From contig CAVXLZ010000001.1 of assembly GCA_963762825.1 (NCBI GenBank), positions 930,001-994,000 on the forward strand: 64,000 bases of DNA, read 5' to 3'. The notes under the pieces were generated by a model. That model was not told the origin of the DNA. It did not search any database and saw nothing but the letters and a program-made list of their open reading frames with translations. The stretch comes from Miltoncostaea sp963762825. GTDB taxonomy: Bacteria > Actinomycetota > Thermoleophilia > Miltoncostaeales > Miltoncostaeaceae. Position 1 is the first letter of the stretch. Every line of letters begins with the position of its first letter. Below are positions 16,436 to 23,751 of the stretch, piece after piece. Both the position numbers and the translations under genes were made by a program.

Positions 16436-17418
16436 GGGCGGTCGTCGTGGCGGAACCGGGCGGCCCGGAGATGCTCCGCCTCGACGAGGTGGCCGATCCG
16501 AACCCGGCCGAGGGTGAGATCGTGCTGGCGGTCGCGGCGACCGCGGTCAACCGCGCCGACCTGATGCAGCGCGAGGGCCGCTACCCGCCTCCGCCGGGCG
16601 CCAGCGAGATCCTGGGCCTGGAGGCCGCCGGCACCGTCGTGCAGGTGGGGGCGGGGGCGAGAGGCTGGGAGGTGGGCGATCGGGCGATGGCCCTGCTGGC
16701 GGGCGGGGGCTACGCAGAGCGGGTGGCGGTCCCTGCCGGACAGCTGATGCCGGTTCCGCAGGACATGGACCTGACCGAGGCCGCCGCGATACCGGAGGTG
16801 TTCCTGACCGCCTGGCTATCGCTGCGACGACTGACCCGCCTGAGCGCCGGGGAGACCCTCCTGGTGCACGCGGCGGGAAGCGGCGTGGGCACGGCGGCCC
16901 TCCAGGTGGCGCGGGAGCTCGGCGCTCGGACCATCGGCACGGTGCGCGGCCCCGGTAAGGCCGCAGCCGTGGAGGAGCTCGGGGCGCGCTGCCTGGTGGT
17001 GCGTGAGGGGAGCTTCGCCGACGGGGTGCGCGCGGCGACCGGGGGCCTCGGTGCCGACGTGATCCTCGATCTGGTGGGCGCCGCCTATTGGAGCGAGAAC
17101 GTGCGCTCACTGGCGCGCCTGGGCCGGATCTCGCTGGTCGGTCTCGTCGGTGGAAGCCGGGCGGAGGTCGACTTCGCGGCGCTGCTCCCCCTTCAGGCCA
17201 CGGTGCGCGCCAGCACGCTGCGGGCGCGTACGGCCGCCGAGAAGGCCGACCTCGCAGCGGAGTTCGCCGCCTGGGGCCTGCCTCGGTTCGCCGACGGACG
17301 CCTGCGCCCCATCGTGGAGCGGGTGATGCCTCTCGCCGAGGCCGCGGATGCCCACCGCCTCGTGGCCGGTGACACGACCGTCGGAAAGGTCGTCCTGCGG
17401 GTCGGGGGCGATGTCTGA
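16432..17418 (+). CDS. Zinc-independent NAD(P)H:quinone oxidoreductase (MDR superfamily, PIG3-like)
   Basis: 328 aa. N-terminal GroES-like domain (VNRADLMQREGRYPPPPGAS, LGLEAAGTV) and a Rossmann domain with the MDR nucleotide motif HAAGSGVGTAALQVA. The zinc-binding cysteines and catalytic Cys/His of alcohol dehydrogenases are absent, as in quinone reductases. The PPPPGAS and EVFLTAWLSL segments resemble the TP53I3/PIG3 group, which reduces quinones with NADPH. Translationally coupled to the 74-aa membrane protein by ATGA. Confidence 0.9.
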   Translation: MRAVVVAEPGGPEMLRLDEVADPNPAEGEIVLAVAATAVNRADLMQREGRYPPPPGASEILGLEAAGTVVQVGAGARGWEVGDRAMALLAGGGYAERVAVPAGQLMPVPQDMDLTEAAAIPEVFLTAWLSLRRLTRLSAGETLLVHAAGSGVGTAALQVARELGARTIGTVRGPGKAAAVEELGARCLVVREGSFADGVRAATGGLGADVILDLVGAAYWSENVRSLARLGRISLVGLVGGSRAEVDFAALLPLQATVRASTLRARTAAEKADLAAEFAAWGLPRFADGRLRPIVERVMPLAEAADAHRLVAGDTTVGKVVLRVGGDV

Positions 17419-17461
17419 TGCGCTACGGTTCGGGACCTGCTTTCCCCGGAACGGAGACCTC

Positions 17462-17617
17462 ATGAAGAAGCTCCTCATGCTGCTCGCCCTCGGTGGACTC
17501 GCCTACTGGCTGGTCAAGGACCGCCTCGGTGGTGAGCCCGATGAGTTCGTCTTCACGGAAGCGCCTCCGGCCGGCGAGGCCCACCCCGCCGCCGGCCCCC
17601 CGCCCCCGGCGGTCTGA
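17462..17617 (+). CDS. Small membrane-anchored protein (51 aa)
   Basis: Start MKKLLMLLALGGLAYWLVKD gives a single N-terminal membrane anchor, then the acidic, Pro-rich tail GEPDEFVFTEAPPAGEAHPA. A GGAG-like ribosome site precedes the ATG. Similar tiny anchored proteins are common in actinobacteria but have no known role. It sits between the quinone oxidoreductase and the 161-aa gene on the same strand, suggesting one operon. Confidence 0.6.
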   Translation: MKKLLMLLALGGLAYWLVKDRLGGEPDEFVFTEAPPAGEAHPAAGPPPPAV

Positions 17618-17626
17618 TCGGGCTCC

Positions 17627-18112
17627 GTGGGGCTCCGCCTCGCCGATGACCAGTCGGAGCTCCTGCGGGCCGTCGAGCCCGAGCTCCGGGCGGCGGCGGA
17701 GGCCCTCGGGGTGAGCCTGCGCGATCAGCTCATAGGCCTCGCGCCCGGCCTCACGCGGCTCGGTGAGGGCGACACCGACCCGGCGGCGACCCTGATCTCG
17801 CTCGACCTCGATCGCGAGGGCCCGCCCGACACCCTCTCGCTGGCCGCGTGCGTGGCCGCCCATCGCGCCTACGTGGCGGCCCGCGGCCGACCGGAGGGGG
17901 TCAGCGCGGGCGCGTTGTCACTCGCGCGTCTGCTGGTGTGGGCCCAGCGGGCCGCCCTGCTCGGACCCGCGCCGCGCATCGGCTGGATCGGGCCCGCCCC
18001 GCGGCGCCCCGAGGATCCCGGCGATCGCATCGCCCTCGCCGCACGATGCGCCCTCGATGTGGACGGAACAACCCGCCGCGCCGAGGCCGTCGCCCTCATC
18101 GACCGTCCGTGA
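17627..18112 (+). CDS. Hypothetical 161-aa protein
   Basis: Not recognised. GTG start 9 nt after the preceding stop. The protein is mostly helical, Ala/Arg/Leu-rich, with no membrane span or catalytic motif. Codon use is like its neighbours, and the frame contains no repeats. Probably the last gene of the plus-strand operon; it converges on rpoD with 41 bp between stops. Confidence 0.55.
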   Translation: MGLRLADDQSELLRAVEPELRAAAEALGVSLRDQLIGLAPGLTRLGEGDTDPAATLISLDLDREGPPDTLSLAACVAAHRAYVAARGRPEGVSAGALSLARLLVWAQRAALLGPAPRIGWIGPAPRRPEDPGDRIALAARCALDVDGTTRRAEAVALIDRP

Positions 18113-18153
18113 GAACCGCCTGATGGAGGGCGAGGGCGGGCCCGACAGGCGCG

Positions 18154-19224
18154 TCAGTCCAGGAACTCCCGCAGGCGCTCGGTGTCGCGGTAGGCCTGCA
18201 GCTTGGTGAGGGTCTTGGCCTCGATCTGACGGATCCGCTCACGCGTGACCCCGAAGCGCTGACCGACCTCCTCGAGGGTGCGGGGCTCCTCTCCGCGGAG
18301 ACCGAATCTCAGCTCCAGGACCTTGCGCTCGCGATGGGTGAGCTGCGCGAGGATGCCGGCCAGCTCCTCGCTCTGGAGCAGGCTCGCCACCGCGTCCGCG
18401 GGGCTCTGGATCGCCCCGTCCTCGATCAGGTCGCCCAGCTCGGAGTCCTCGTCCTCCCCCACCGGCGTCTCCAGCGAGACGGGTTCCTGGGCGACCTTCT
18501 GGATCTCGCGCACGCGGTCGGGCGTGACCTCGAGCTCCAAGGCGATCTCGTCGATTGTGGGCTCGCGCCCGAGATCCTGCAGCAGCTGGCGCTGCACCCG
18601 CGAGAGCCGGTTGATCGTCTCGACCATGTGCACCGGGACGCGGATGGTGCGCGCCTGGTCCGCGATCGCGCGCGTGATCGCCTGGCGGATCCACCATGTG
18701 GCGTATGTCGAGAACTTGTACCCGCGGCGGTAGTCGAACTTCTCGACGGCGCGGATCAACCCGAGGTTGCCCTCCTGGATCAGGTCGAGGAAGGCGAGGC
18801 CGCGCCCGACATACCGCTTGGCGACCGAGACCACGAGCCGCAGGTTGGCCTCGATCAGGGTCGCCTTGGCGCCCATGTCGCGGCGCTCGATCCGCTTGGC
18901 CAGCGACACCTCCTGGGCCGCCGTCAGGAGAGGCACGCGACCGATCTCGCGCAGGTACATCCGGACGGGGTCGTTGGAGCTGGCCTTCACGGAGAGGTCC
19001 AGGCGCGGGGCCCCGTTGGAACCGGGGAGCTCCACCCCCTCCCCGAGGACCTCGATGTTGAGCTCGGCCAGGACCTGGAGCAGCCGCTCCTGCTGCTCCT
19101 CGCTGAGGTCGGCCGACTCGACGACGTCGGCGACGCGGGACAGGGGTACGCCCCCGAGCTCCCGCCCCTCCTGGATCAGCTCGCGCACCTCCTCCAGCCC
19201 GGTGACCGAGATGTCGGTGCTCAT
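18154..19224 (-). CDS. rpoD: Primary RNA polymerase sigma factor (sigma-70/SigA)
   Basis: 356 aa. A short region 1.1 leads into region 1.2 (SNDPVRMYLREIGRVPLLTA), region 2 (AKRYVGRGLAFLDLIQEGNL, FDYRRGYKFSTYATWWIRQA), region 3 and region 4.2 (RTLEEVGQRFGVTRERIRQI). The conserved aromatic residues YATWWIRQAI for -10 melting mark it as the primary sigma. The ATG at 19222-19224 overlaps the dnaG stop as ATGA, so the two are translated from one message, like the dnaG-rpoD macromolecular-synthesis operon of other bacteria. Confidence 0.97.
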   Translation of the reverse strand: MSTDISVTGLEEVRELIQEGRELGGVPLSRVADVVESADLSEEQQERLLQVLAELNIEVLGEGVELPGSNGAPRLDLSVKASSNDPVRMYLREIGRVPLLTAAQEVSLAKRIERRDMGAKATLIEANLRLVVSVAKRYVGRGLAFLDLIQEGNLGLIRAVEKFDYRRGYKFSTYATWWIRQAITRAIADQARTIRVPVHMVETINRLSRVQRQLLQDLGREPTIDEIALELEVTPDRVREIQKVAQEPVSLETPVGEDEDSELGDLIEDGAIQSPADAVASLLQSEELAGILAQLTHRERKVLELRFGLRGEEPRTLEEVGQRFGVTRERIRQIEAKTLTKLQAYRDTERLREFLD

Positions 19225-20945
19225 CCGCCCTCCCTCAACGCCGCCCGCACCCGGCGGGCGAGGTCGAGCGCCTCGAGGCGCCCCTTCTCGTCGCCGGTCA
19301 TGCGCATCTGCGCGGCGCGCCGCTCCAGCATCGGTAGCTCCACGCGGTATGCGGCCTCCCGGAGCTCGGCGTCACTCGGCGCCGAGTCGGCGAGCTCGAT
19401 GCGGAGCGCGAGAGTGACCTCTGACAGGTCGTCAGGCCAGCCTTCCAGATCGGACTCACCCGCACGGACCAGCTCGAAGGCCTTCCGGTGCTCGTCGCTC
19501 TGGAACGCCCCCGGTGAGAGGCTCTCGAGGTAGGGACGGGCGGCCGCCGGACGTGCTACCGCCATCGCCAGGAAGCGCCGCTCGCGGATCTCCTCGGGAG
19601 AGGACGCGCGCCCGGGCGCGACCTCTGCCACCGGCGCGTCCCCGCGCGACGCCTGCCGGAGGCGCTCCTCCAATCCCTGGGACAGCTGAAGCAGGCCGGC
19701 GGTCAAACGAACCCCCTCGTCCTTCTCCACCGAGTCGGGGAACCGCCGAAGCAGCTCGGCGATGGCCGTGAGGGCCGCCTCCCGTTCCCGGGACGACCGG
19801 CCCGCCCTCGCCACTCGTGAGCGGATGAGGGAAGTTACCAGAGGTTGCGAGGCATCGACGGCACGGGCGAGAGCCTGGCGGCCGGCCTCGTCGGCGGCCA
19901 GATCGCCGGGATCCCGTCCGATGGGCAGTTGCACCGCCGACCACTCGAGGTTGACGTCGGTCGATGCCTCGACGCTTCGCCATGCGGCCTGCTCTCCCGC
20001 CGCGTCGGCGTCGAAGCAGAGCTTCACCTCCGGCGCCCATCGGCGCAGCAGGCGGATCTGCTCGTTCGTGAGCGAGGTCCCCATGCACGCCACCGCCGAG
20101 TCGATCCCGGCGGCCATCAACCCCATCACGTCGGTGTAGCCCTCGACGACCACGAAGTACTTCGACCGTGCCGCCGCCACCCGCGCCTCGGCGAGACCGA
20201 ACAGCAGCTTGCGCTTGGTGAAGTGTGCCCCTTCGGGCGAGTTGACGTACTTCGCACGCTCCTGTGGGTCGAGGGTGCGCCCCCCGAAGCCCTGCACCCG
20301 CCCCTGGCTGTCACCGATCGGGAACATGATGCGGGACGTGAAGAAGTCGCCCACCTGGCCGCCCCGCCGGCGCGCCAGACCCGCATCGATCAGCTCCTCG
20401 CGCCGGAACCCCTCCCGGATCGCCCGCCCCGCGAGCACGCTGCCCCCGCCGGGCGAGTATCCGACGCGCAGGCGCCGGATCAGGTCCTCGGCGAAGCCCC
20501 GTCCGAGCAGGTACTCGCGAGCGGGGGCGGCCTCCTCGGCCCTCCAGAGGAACTCCGCATAGAACGCGGCGGCCCGGTCGAGCAGCCGACGGCGTCGCTC
20601 GGAGGCCTCGCGCCGAGCGGCGTCCTGGGGGGTTTCCTCCTCGAACGAGACCGGGATGCCGAAGCGCTCCGCAAGAGCCTCGATCGCCTCGCCGAACGTG
20701 GCCGCGCCCTCCTGCTCGCGCATCCAGGTGATCGCGTCGCCACTGGCCCCGCACCCGTGGCAGTAGTAGCGCCGGAAGTCGGGTGGCAGAAGGCTGAACG
20801 AGGGGGTGCGCTCGGGGCCGTGGAACGGACACCGCCCCCACCAGCGCCCGCCGCGCCGGACCAACTCCACGCGGCCGCGCACGAGCTCCACCAGGTCGAC
20901 GCCCTGGCGGACCGACTCGACGCTGTCGGGTGAGATCAGCGGCAC
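19221..20945 (-). CDS. dnaG: DNA primase
   Basis: 574 aa, lays RNA primers at the replication fork. The N-terminal CHC2 zinc finger uses Cys39, His42, Cys62 and Cys65 (GRCPFHGPE and YYCHGCGASGD). The TOPRIM core shows VVEGYTDVMGLMAAGIDSAV and KLCFDADAAGEQAA with the metal-binding acids. The C-terminal DnaB-binding region is present but weakly conserved. Start is a GTG at 20943-20945 giving MPLISPDSVESVRQ. It is divergent from msrA. dgt, a common neighbour in actinobacteria, follows two genes away. Confidence 0.96.
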   Translation of the reverse strand: MPLISPDSVESVRQGVDLVELVRGRVELVRRGGRWWGRCPFHGPERTPSFSLLPPDFRRYYCHGCGASGDAITWMREQEGAATFGEAIEALAERFGIPVSFEEETPQDAARREASERRRRLLDRAAAFYAEFLWRAEEAAPAREYLLGRGFAEDLIRRLRVGYSPGGGSVLAGRAIREGFRREELIDAGLARRRGGQVGDFFTSRIMFPIGDSQGRVQGFGGRTLDPQERAKYVNSPEGAHFTKRKLLFGLAEARVAAARSKYFVVVEGYTDVMGLMAAGIDSAVACMGTSLTNEQIRLLRRWAPEVKLCFDADAAGEQAAWRSVEASTDVNLEWSAVQLPIGRDPGDLAADEAGRQALARAVDASQPLVTSLIRSRVARAGRSSREREAALTAIAELLRRFPDSVEKDEGVRLTAGLLQLSQGLEERLRQASRGDAPVAEVAPGRASSPEEIRERRFLAMAVARPAAARPYLESLSPGAFQSDEHRKAFELVRAGESDLEGWPDDLSEVTLALRIELADSAPSDAELREAAYRVELPMLERRAAQMRMTGDEKGRLEALDLARRVRAALREGG

Positions 20946-21044
20946 GTGATGGGAGGGTTGGTTGTCAGGTCGGACAGGATACGGGGCGCGGAGCGATCAT
21001 CCTGCCTATCTTGTCGGTGTTCACGCCCAACAGGAGGCACCAGC

Positions 21045-21701
21045 ATGGGGCTTTTCGCACGCCTGAAGGGGCAGATCCCGTCGCCCGCGGATGCGCTGCC
21101 GGGTCGCGAGCAGTCGATGCCCGTGACCGAGCGCCATTTCGTGCTCGGCACTTCGATCGAGCCGCCCTTTCCCGAGGGGATGGAACTGGCCCTGGTGGGC
21201 ATGGGCTGCTTCTGGGGCGCGGAGCGGATCTTCTGGCAGGCCGGGGGCGTCCACACGACGGCCGTCGGATACGCCGGCGGCCACACCCCGAACCCGACCT
21301 ACGACGAGGTGTGCTCGGGGATGACCGGCCACAACGAGGTCGTGCGGGTGGTTTTCGACCCCGAGGTGACGAGCTACGAGAGCGTCCTTCGCCTCTTCTG
21401 GGAGGGTCACGACCCCACCCAGGGCATGCGCCAGGGCAACGACCGGGGCACGCAGTACCGCTCGGGCGTCTACACCTACTCCGAGGCTCAGCGCGCGATC
21501 GCCGAAGCCACCCGCGACGCCTTCCAGGCGCGCCTCGCCGAGCGCGGCTACGGGCCGATCACCACCGAGATCGTCCCGGCGGGGGAGTTCTACTACGCCG
21601 AGGACCACCACCAGCAGTACCTGGCCAAGGTGCCGAACGGCTACTGCGGCCTGGGCGGAACGGGAGTGACCTGTCCGATCGGAGTCGCCTCCGCCGACTG
21701 A
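21045..21701 (+). CDS. msrA: Peptide methionine-S-sulfoxide reductase
   Basis: 218 aa, repairs Met-(S)-sulfoxide in proteins. Active-site motif GMGCFWGAERIFW with the nucleophilic Cys55, then YAGGHTPNPTYDEV, GHNEVVRVVFDP and GNDRGTQYRSGVY. The C-terminal GYCGLGGTGVTCPIG supplies resolving cysteines. CAGGAGGC lies upstream of the ATG at 21045; the frame is open further upstream but would overlap the dnaG promoter. It ends at a strong bidirectional hairpin. Confidence 0.95.
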   Translation: MGLFARLKGQIPSPADALPGREQSMPVTERHFVLGTSIEPPFPEGMELALVGMGCFWGAERIFWQAGGVHTTAVGYAGGHTPNPTYDEVCSGMTGHNEVVRVVFDPEVTSYESVLRLFWEGHDPTQGMRQGNDRGTQYRSGVYTYSEAQRAIAEATRDAFQARLAERGYGPITTEIVPAGEFYYAEDHHQQYLAKVPNGYCGLGGTGVTCPIGVASAD

Positions 21702-21705
21702 CCAC

Positions 21706-21735
21706 GGCGCCCACGACCCCGCGGCCGTGGGCGCC
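21706..21735. terminator. Hairpin between convergent msrA and the 83-aa gene
   Basis: GGCGCCCACG at 21706-21715 and CGTGGGCGCC at 21726-21735 form a perfect 10-bp stem with a 10-nt loop in the 42-bp gap between the two stop codons. Likely a shared terminator despite the missing T-tract. Confidence 0.6.
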
Positions 21736-21743
21736 CCGCGGCG

Positions 21744-21995
21744 CTACTCGGGCTTCGGGGCTCCCGGATCCTTGACGGCGTCGAGGGCCGCCTTCGCCTT
21801 GTCGCCGAGCGAGCCTTCGCCCTTCGCGATCTCGGTGACCTCCTTGGCGTCCTCGGCGAGCTTGCCGGCCACGCCCTTGCCCTTCTCGGTCAGGTCGCCC
21901 GCGACGCCCTTGCCCTTCTCGGCGAGGTCGCCGGCCATGTCCATGCCCTTGTCGGCCAGGTCCTTCGCCTTGTTCACGAGATCGTCGATCCCCAT
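21744..21995 (-). CDS. Small 11-mer-repeat amphipathic helical protein (83 aa, LEA/MT0933-like)
   Basis: Built on an exact 11-residue period: DLADKGMDMAG (12-22), DLAEKGKGVAG (23-33), DLTEKGKGVAG (34-44), KLAEDAKEVTE (45-55), preceded by the related DDLVNKAK. This 11-mer of alternating charge is typical of LEA-like, membrane- or surface-binding amphipathic helices. It also recalls the MT0933 'antitoxin' family of actinobacteria; no partner toxin lies nearby, so I would not call it an antitoxin. The DNA carries the matching 33-bp repeats. ATG at 21993-21995. Confidence 0.7.
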   Translation of the reverse strand: MGIDDLVNKAKDLADKGMDMAGDLAEKGKGVAGDLTEKGKGVAGKLAEDAKEVTEIAKGEGSLGDKAKAALDAVKDPGAPKPE

Positions 21996-22030
21996 CGCCC
22001 ACGCTCCATGTCGGTACCGGTGGGCGGAGC

Positions 22031-23020
22031 CTACAGCGGCCCCTCGCTCGGCATGAACCGCTCCCGATAGAGCCGCAGCGCGTAGCGATCGGTCATCCCG
22101 GCGACGAAATCGGTGACGCGCCGCACGGGGTCAGGCTCGGCGGAGGCGGGCAGGAACCGAGGGTGATCGAGGTACCAGCGAAAGAGCGCCTGCACCACGC
22201 CACGCGCCCGATCGGCCTCGTCGCTCGCCGGGGGAGCGAGGTACACCTCCTGGAACATGAACTTGCGTAGCCGCAGGAAAGCCGTGCCGATCTCCGGCGA
22301 CTGGCGGATGCGATCACCCTCGGCGCTGTTGCTCACGACGTCGGCGACCAGGGTGGTGAGGCGCTCCGAGGTTGAGGAACCGAGGATGGCCACCTCCCCT
22401 CGGGGCAGGTCCGCGTCGGTGATGACCCCCGCGCGGAGGGCGTCCTCGATGTCGTGATTCACATAGGCGATCCGGTCCATCAGGCGCACCACCTGCCCCT
22501 CGAGCGTGGCCGGGAGGCCCGGGCCGGTGTGGTGGAGGATGCCGTCGCGCACCGCGTCGGTGAGGTTGAGCCCCTCCCCCCCGTGCTCCAGCACCTCCAC
22601 CACGCGCAGGCTCTGCACGTTGTGCTCGAAGCGGCGCCCATGCCGCTCGGTCAGGAGGGCGTCGAGCGCCGCCTCGCCGGAGTGGCCGAAGGGCGCGTGC
22701 CCGAGGTCGTGCCCCATGGCGATCGCCTCCACCAGGTCCTCGTTGAGCCCCAGGGCCCGGGCCGCGGTGCGCGAGACCGCCGACACCTCGAGCGTATGGG
22801 TGAGGCGCGTGCGGTAGTGATCGCCCGCCGGGGCCACGAAGACCTGGGTCTTGTGCTTCAGACGGCGGAACGAGGTGGTGTGCAGGATCCGGTCGCGATC
22901 TCGCTGGAAGGCGGTGCGCATGGGGCACGGAGCCTCCGGCCGCACCCGCACGGCATCGGCCGCGCGGGCCGCCCGCGGCCCGAGCGGCGGCTCGCTCGAG
23001 ACGCTCTCCACGGCGGTCAT
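22031..23020 (-). CDS. dgt: Deoxyguanosinetriphosphate triphosphohydrolase-like HD-domain dNTPase
   Basis: 329 aa. Hydrolyses dNTPs to nucleosides and triphosphate. HD-superfamily metal site: His75 in RLTHTLEVS and the pair His104-Asp105 in AMGHDLGHAPFGHSGE, with ILHTTSFRRLKHKTQVF and VRLMDRIAYVNHDIEDAL as further family motifs. ATG at 23018-23020 overlaps the stop of the 244-aa gene (ATGA). Actinobacterial dgt genes commonly sit next to dnaG; here msrA and the 83-aa gene separate them. Confidence 0.92.
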   Translation of the reverse strand: MTAVESVSSEPPLGPRAARAADAVRVRPEAPCPMRTAFQRDRDRILHTTSFRRLKHKTQVFVAPAGDHYRTRLTHTLEVSAVSRTAARALGLNEDLVEAIAMGHDLGHAPFGHSGEAALDALLTERHGRRFEHNVQSLRVVEVLEHGGEGLNLTDAVRDGILHHTGPGLPATLEGQVVRLMDRIAYVNHDIEDALRAGVITDADLPRGEVAILGSSTSERLTTLVADVVSNSAEGDRIRQSPEIGTAFLRLRKFMFQEVYLAPPASDEADRARGVVQALFRWYLDHPRFLPASAEPDPVRRVTDFVAGMTDRYALRLYRERFMPSEGPL

Positions 23021-23751
23021 CCCCCCGGTGCGAGAGGGATCGGGAAGACCCAGGGGCCGGAGGTCTGCTGTCCGTCCCCTCCGTCCCAGACGGTGCCCAC
23101 CGTCACCGTCAGGCGGCGGACCTCCGCCGGGATGGGCGGGGCGATGACCAGGTCGCCCTCCAGTCGGTTCCCCTCGGGCGGGCTCTGGACGCTGGCCACG
23201 CGATAGAGCCTGCCGGCATCGTCGACCGCGATCACGTCGAGCATCGCCATCTCGGCGCGCGTGCGTTGGTCGGAGGCGTGGCACATGTACCGCAGACGCG
23301 CGCCGTCCTCGTGGCGCTCGAGCGCGATCAGGGCGATGTCGAGCCCGCCGATCGACTGGATCTGGCCGACCCTCACCACCTCGCGCAGGGTGGAGGGGCC
23401 GAAGGAGACGCTCTCGGGGAACGGCTCGGGAACGCTCCCCCACCGGCCCGGCACCACGTCCGGATCGACGCCCGGGGCATCGATGGTGTCGGGGGAGCGG
23501 TGCTTCCAGATGTTGGGGCTCTCGCGGAAGAGCTGCACCAGGGAGTGATGCGAGAGGGCGCGACCGTCGTCGGGGACGAATACGCCGCGCACCTCGTCGG
23601 GTCCACGCGCCAGGCCGAAGTACGCGGCGGGCGGACCGGAGGGGTCCGAGCGATCGGCGTAGTGCATCCGCGTGATCCGCCAACCGTCCGCGATCAGCTC
23701 GAACAGGTCTCCGAGGCCCGCCAGCTCGTAGGCGTCCTCATCCGCCGTCAC
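23017..23751 (-). CDS. Hypothetical 244-aa protein between ppdK and dgt
   Basis: Not recognised. GTG start at 23749-23751 overlaps the ppdK stop (GTGA), and its own stop overlaps dgt (ATGA), so it is a true member of a tightly coupled operon. An N-terminal alpha/beta part (ELAGLGDLFELIADGWRITR, SHHSLVQLFRESPNIWKH) is followed by a C-terminal beta-rich segment (EVRRLTVTVGTVWDGGDG, GPWVFPIPLAPGG) that may be an Ig-like sandwich. No signal peptide or membrane span. Confidence 0.7.
   Translation of the reverse strand: MTADEDAYELAGLGDLFELIADGWRITRMHYADRSDPSGPPAAYFGLARGPDEVRGVFVPDDGRALSHHSLVQLFRESPNIWKHRSPDTIDAPGVDPDVVPGRWGSVPEPFPESVSFGPSTLREVVRVGQIQSIGGLDIALIALERHEDGARLRYMCHASDQRTRAEMAMLDVIAVDDAGRLYRVASVQSPPEGNRLEGDLVIAPPIPAEVRRLTVTVGTVWDGGDGQQTSGPWVFPIPLAPGG

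Noticed and set aside
21744..21995. Toxin-antitoxin antitoxin
   Set aside because: Only a loose resemblance to MT0933-type sequences and no toxin gene beside it.
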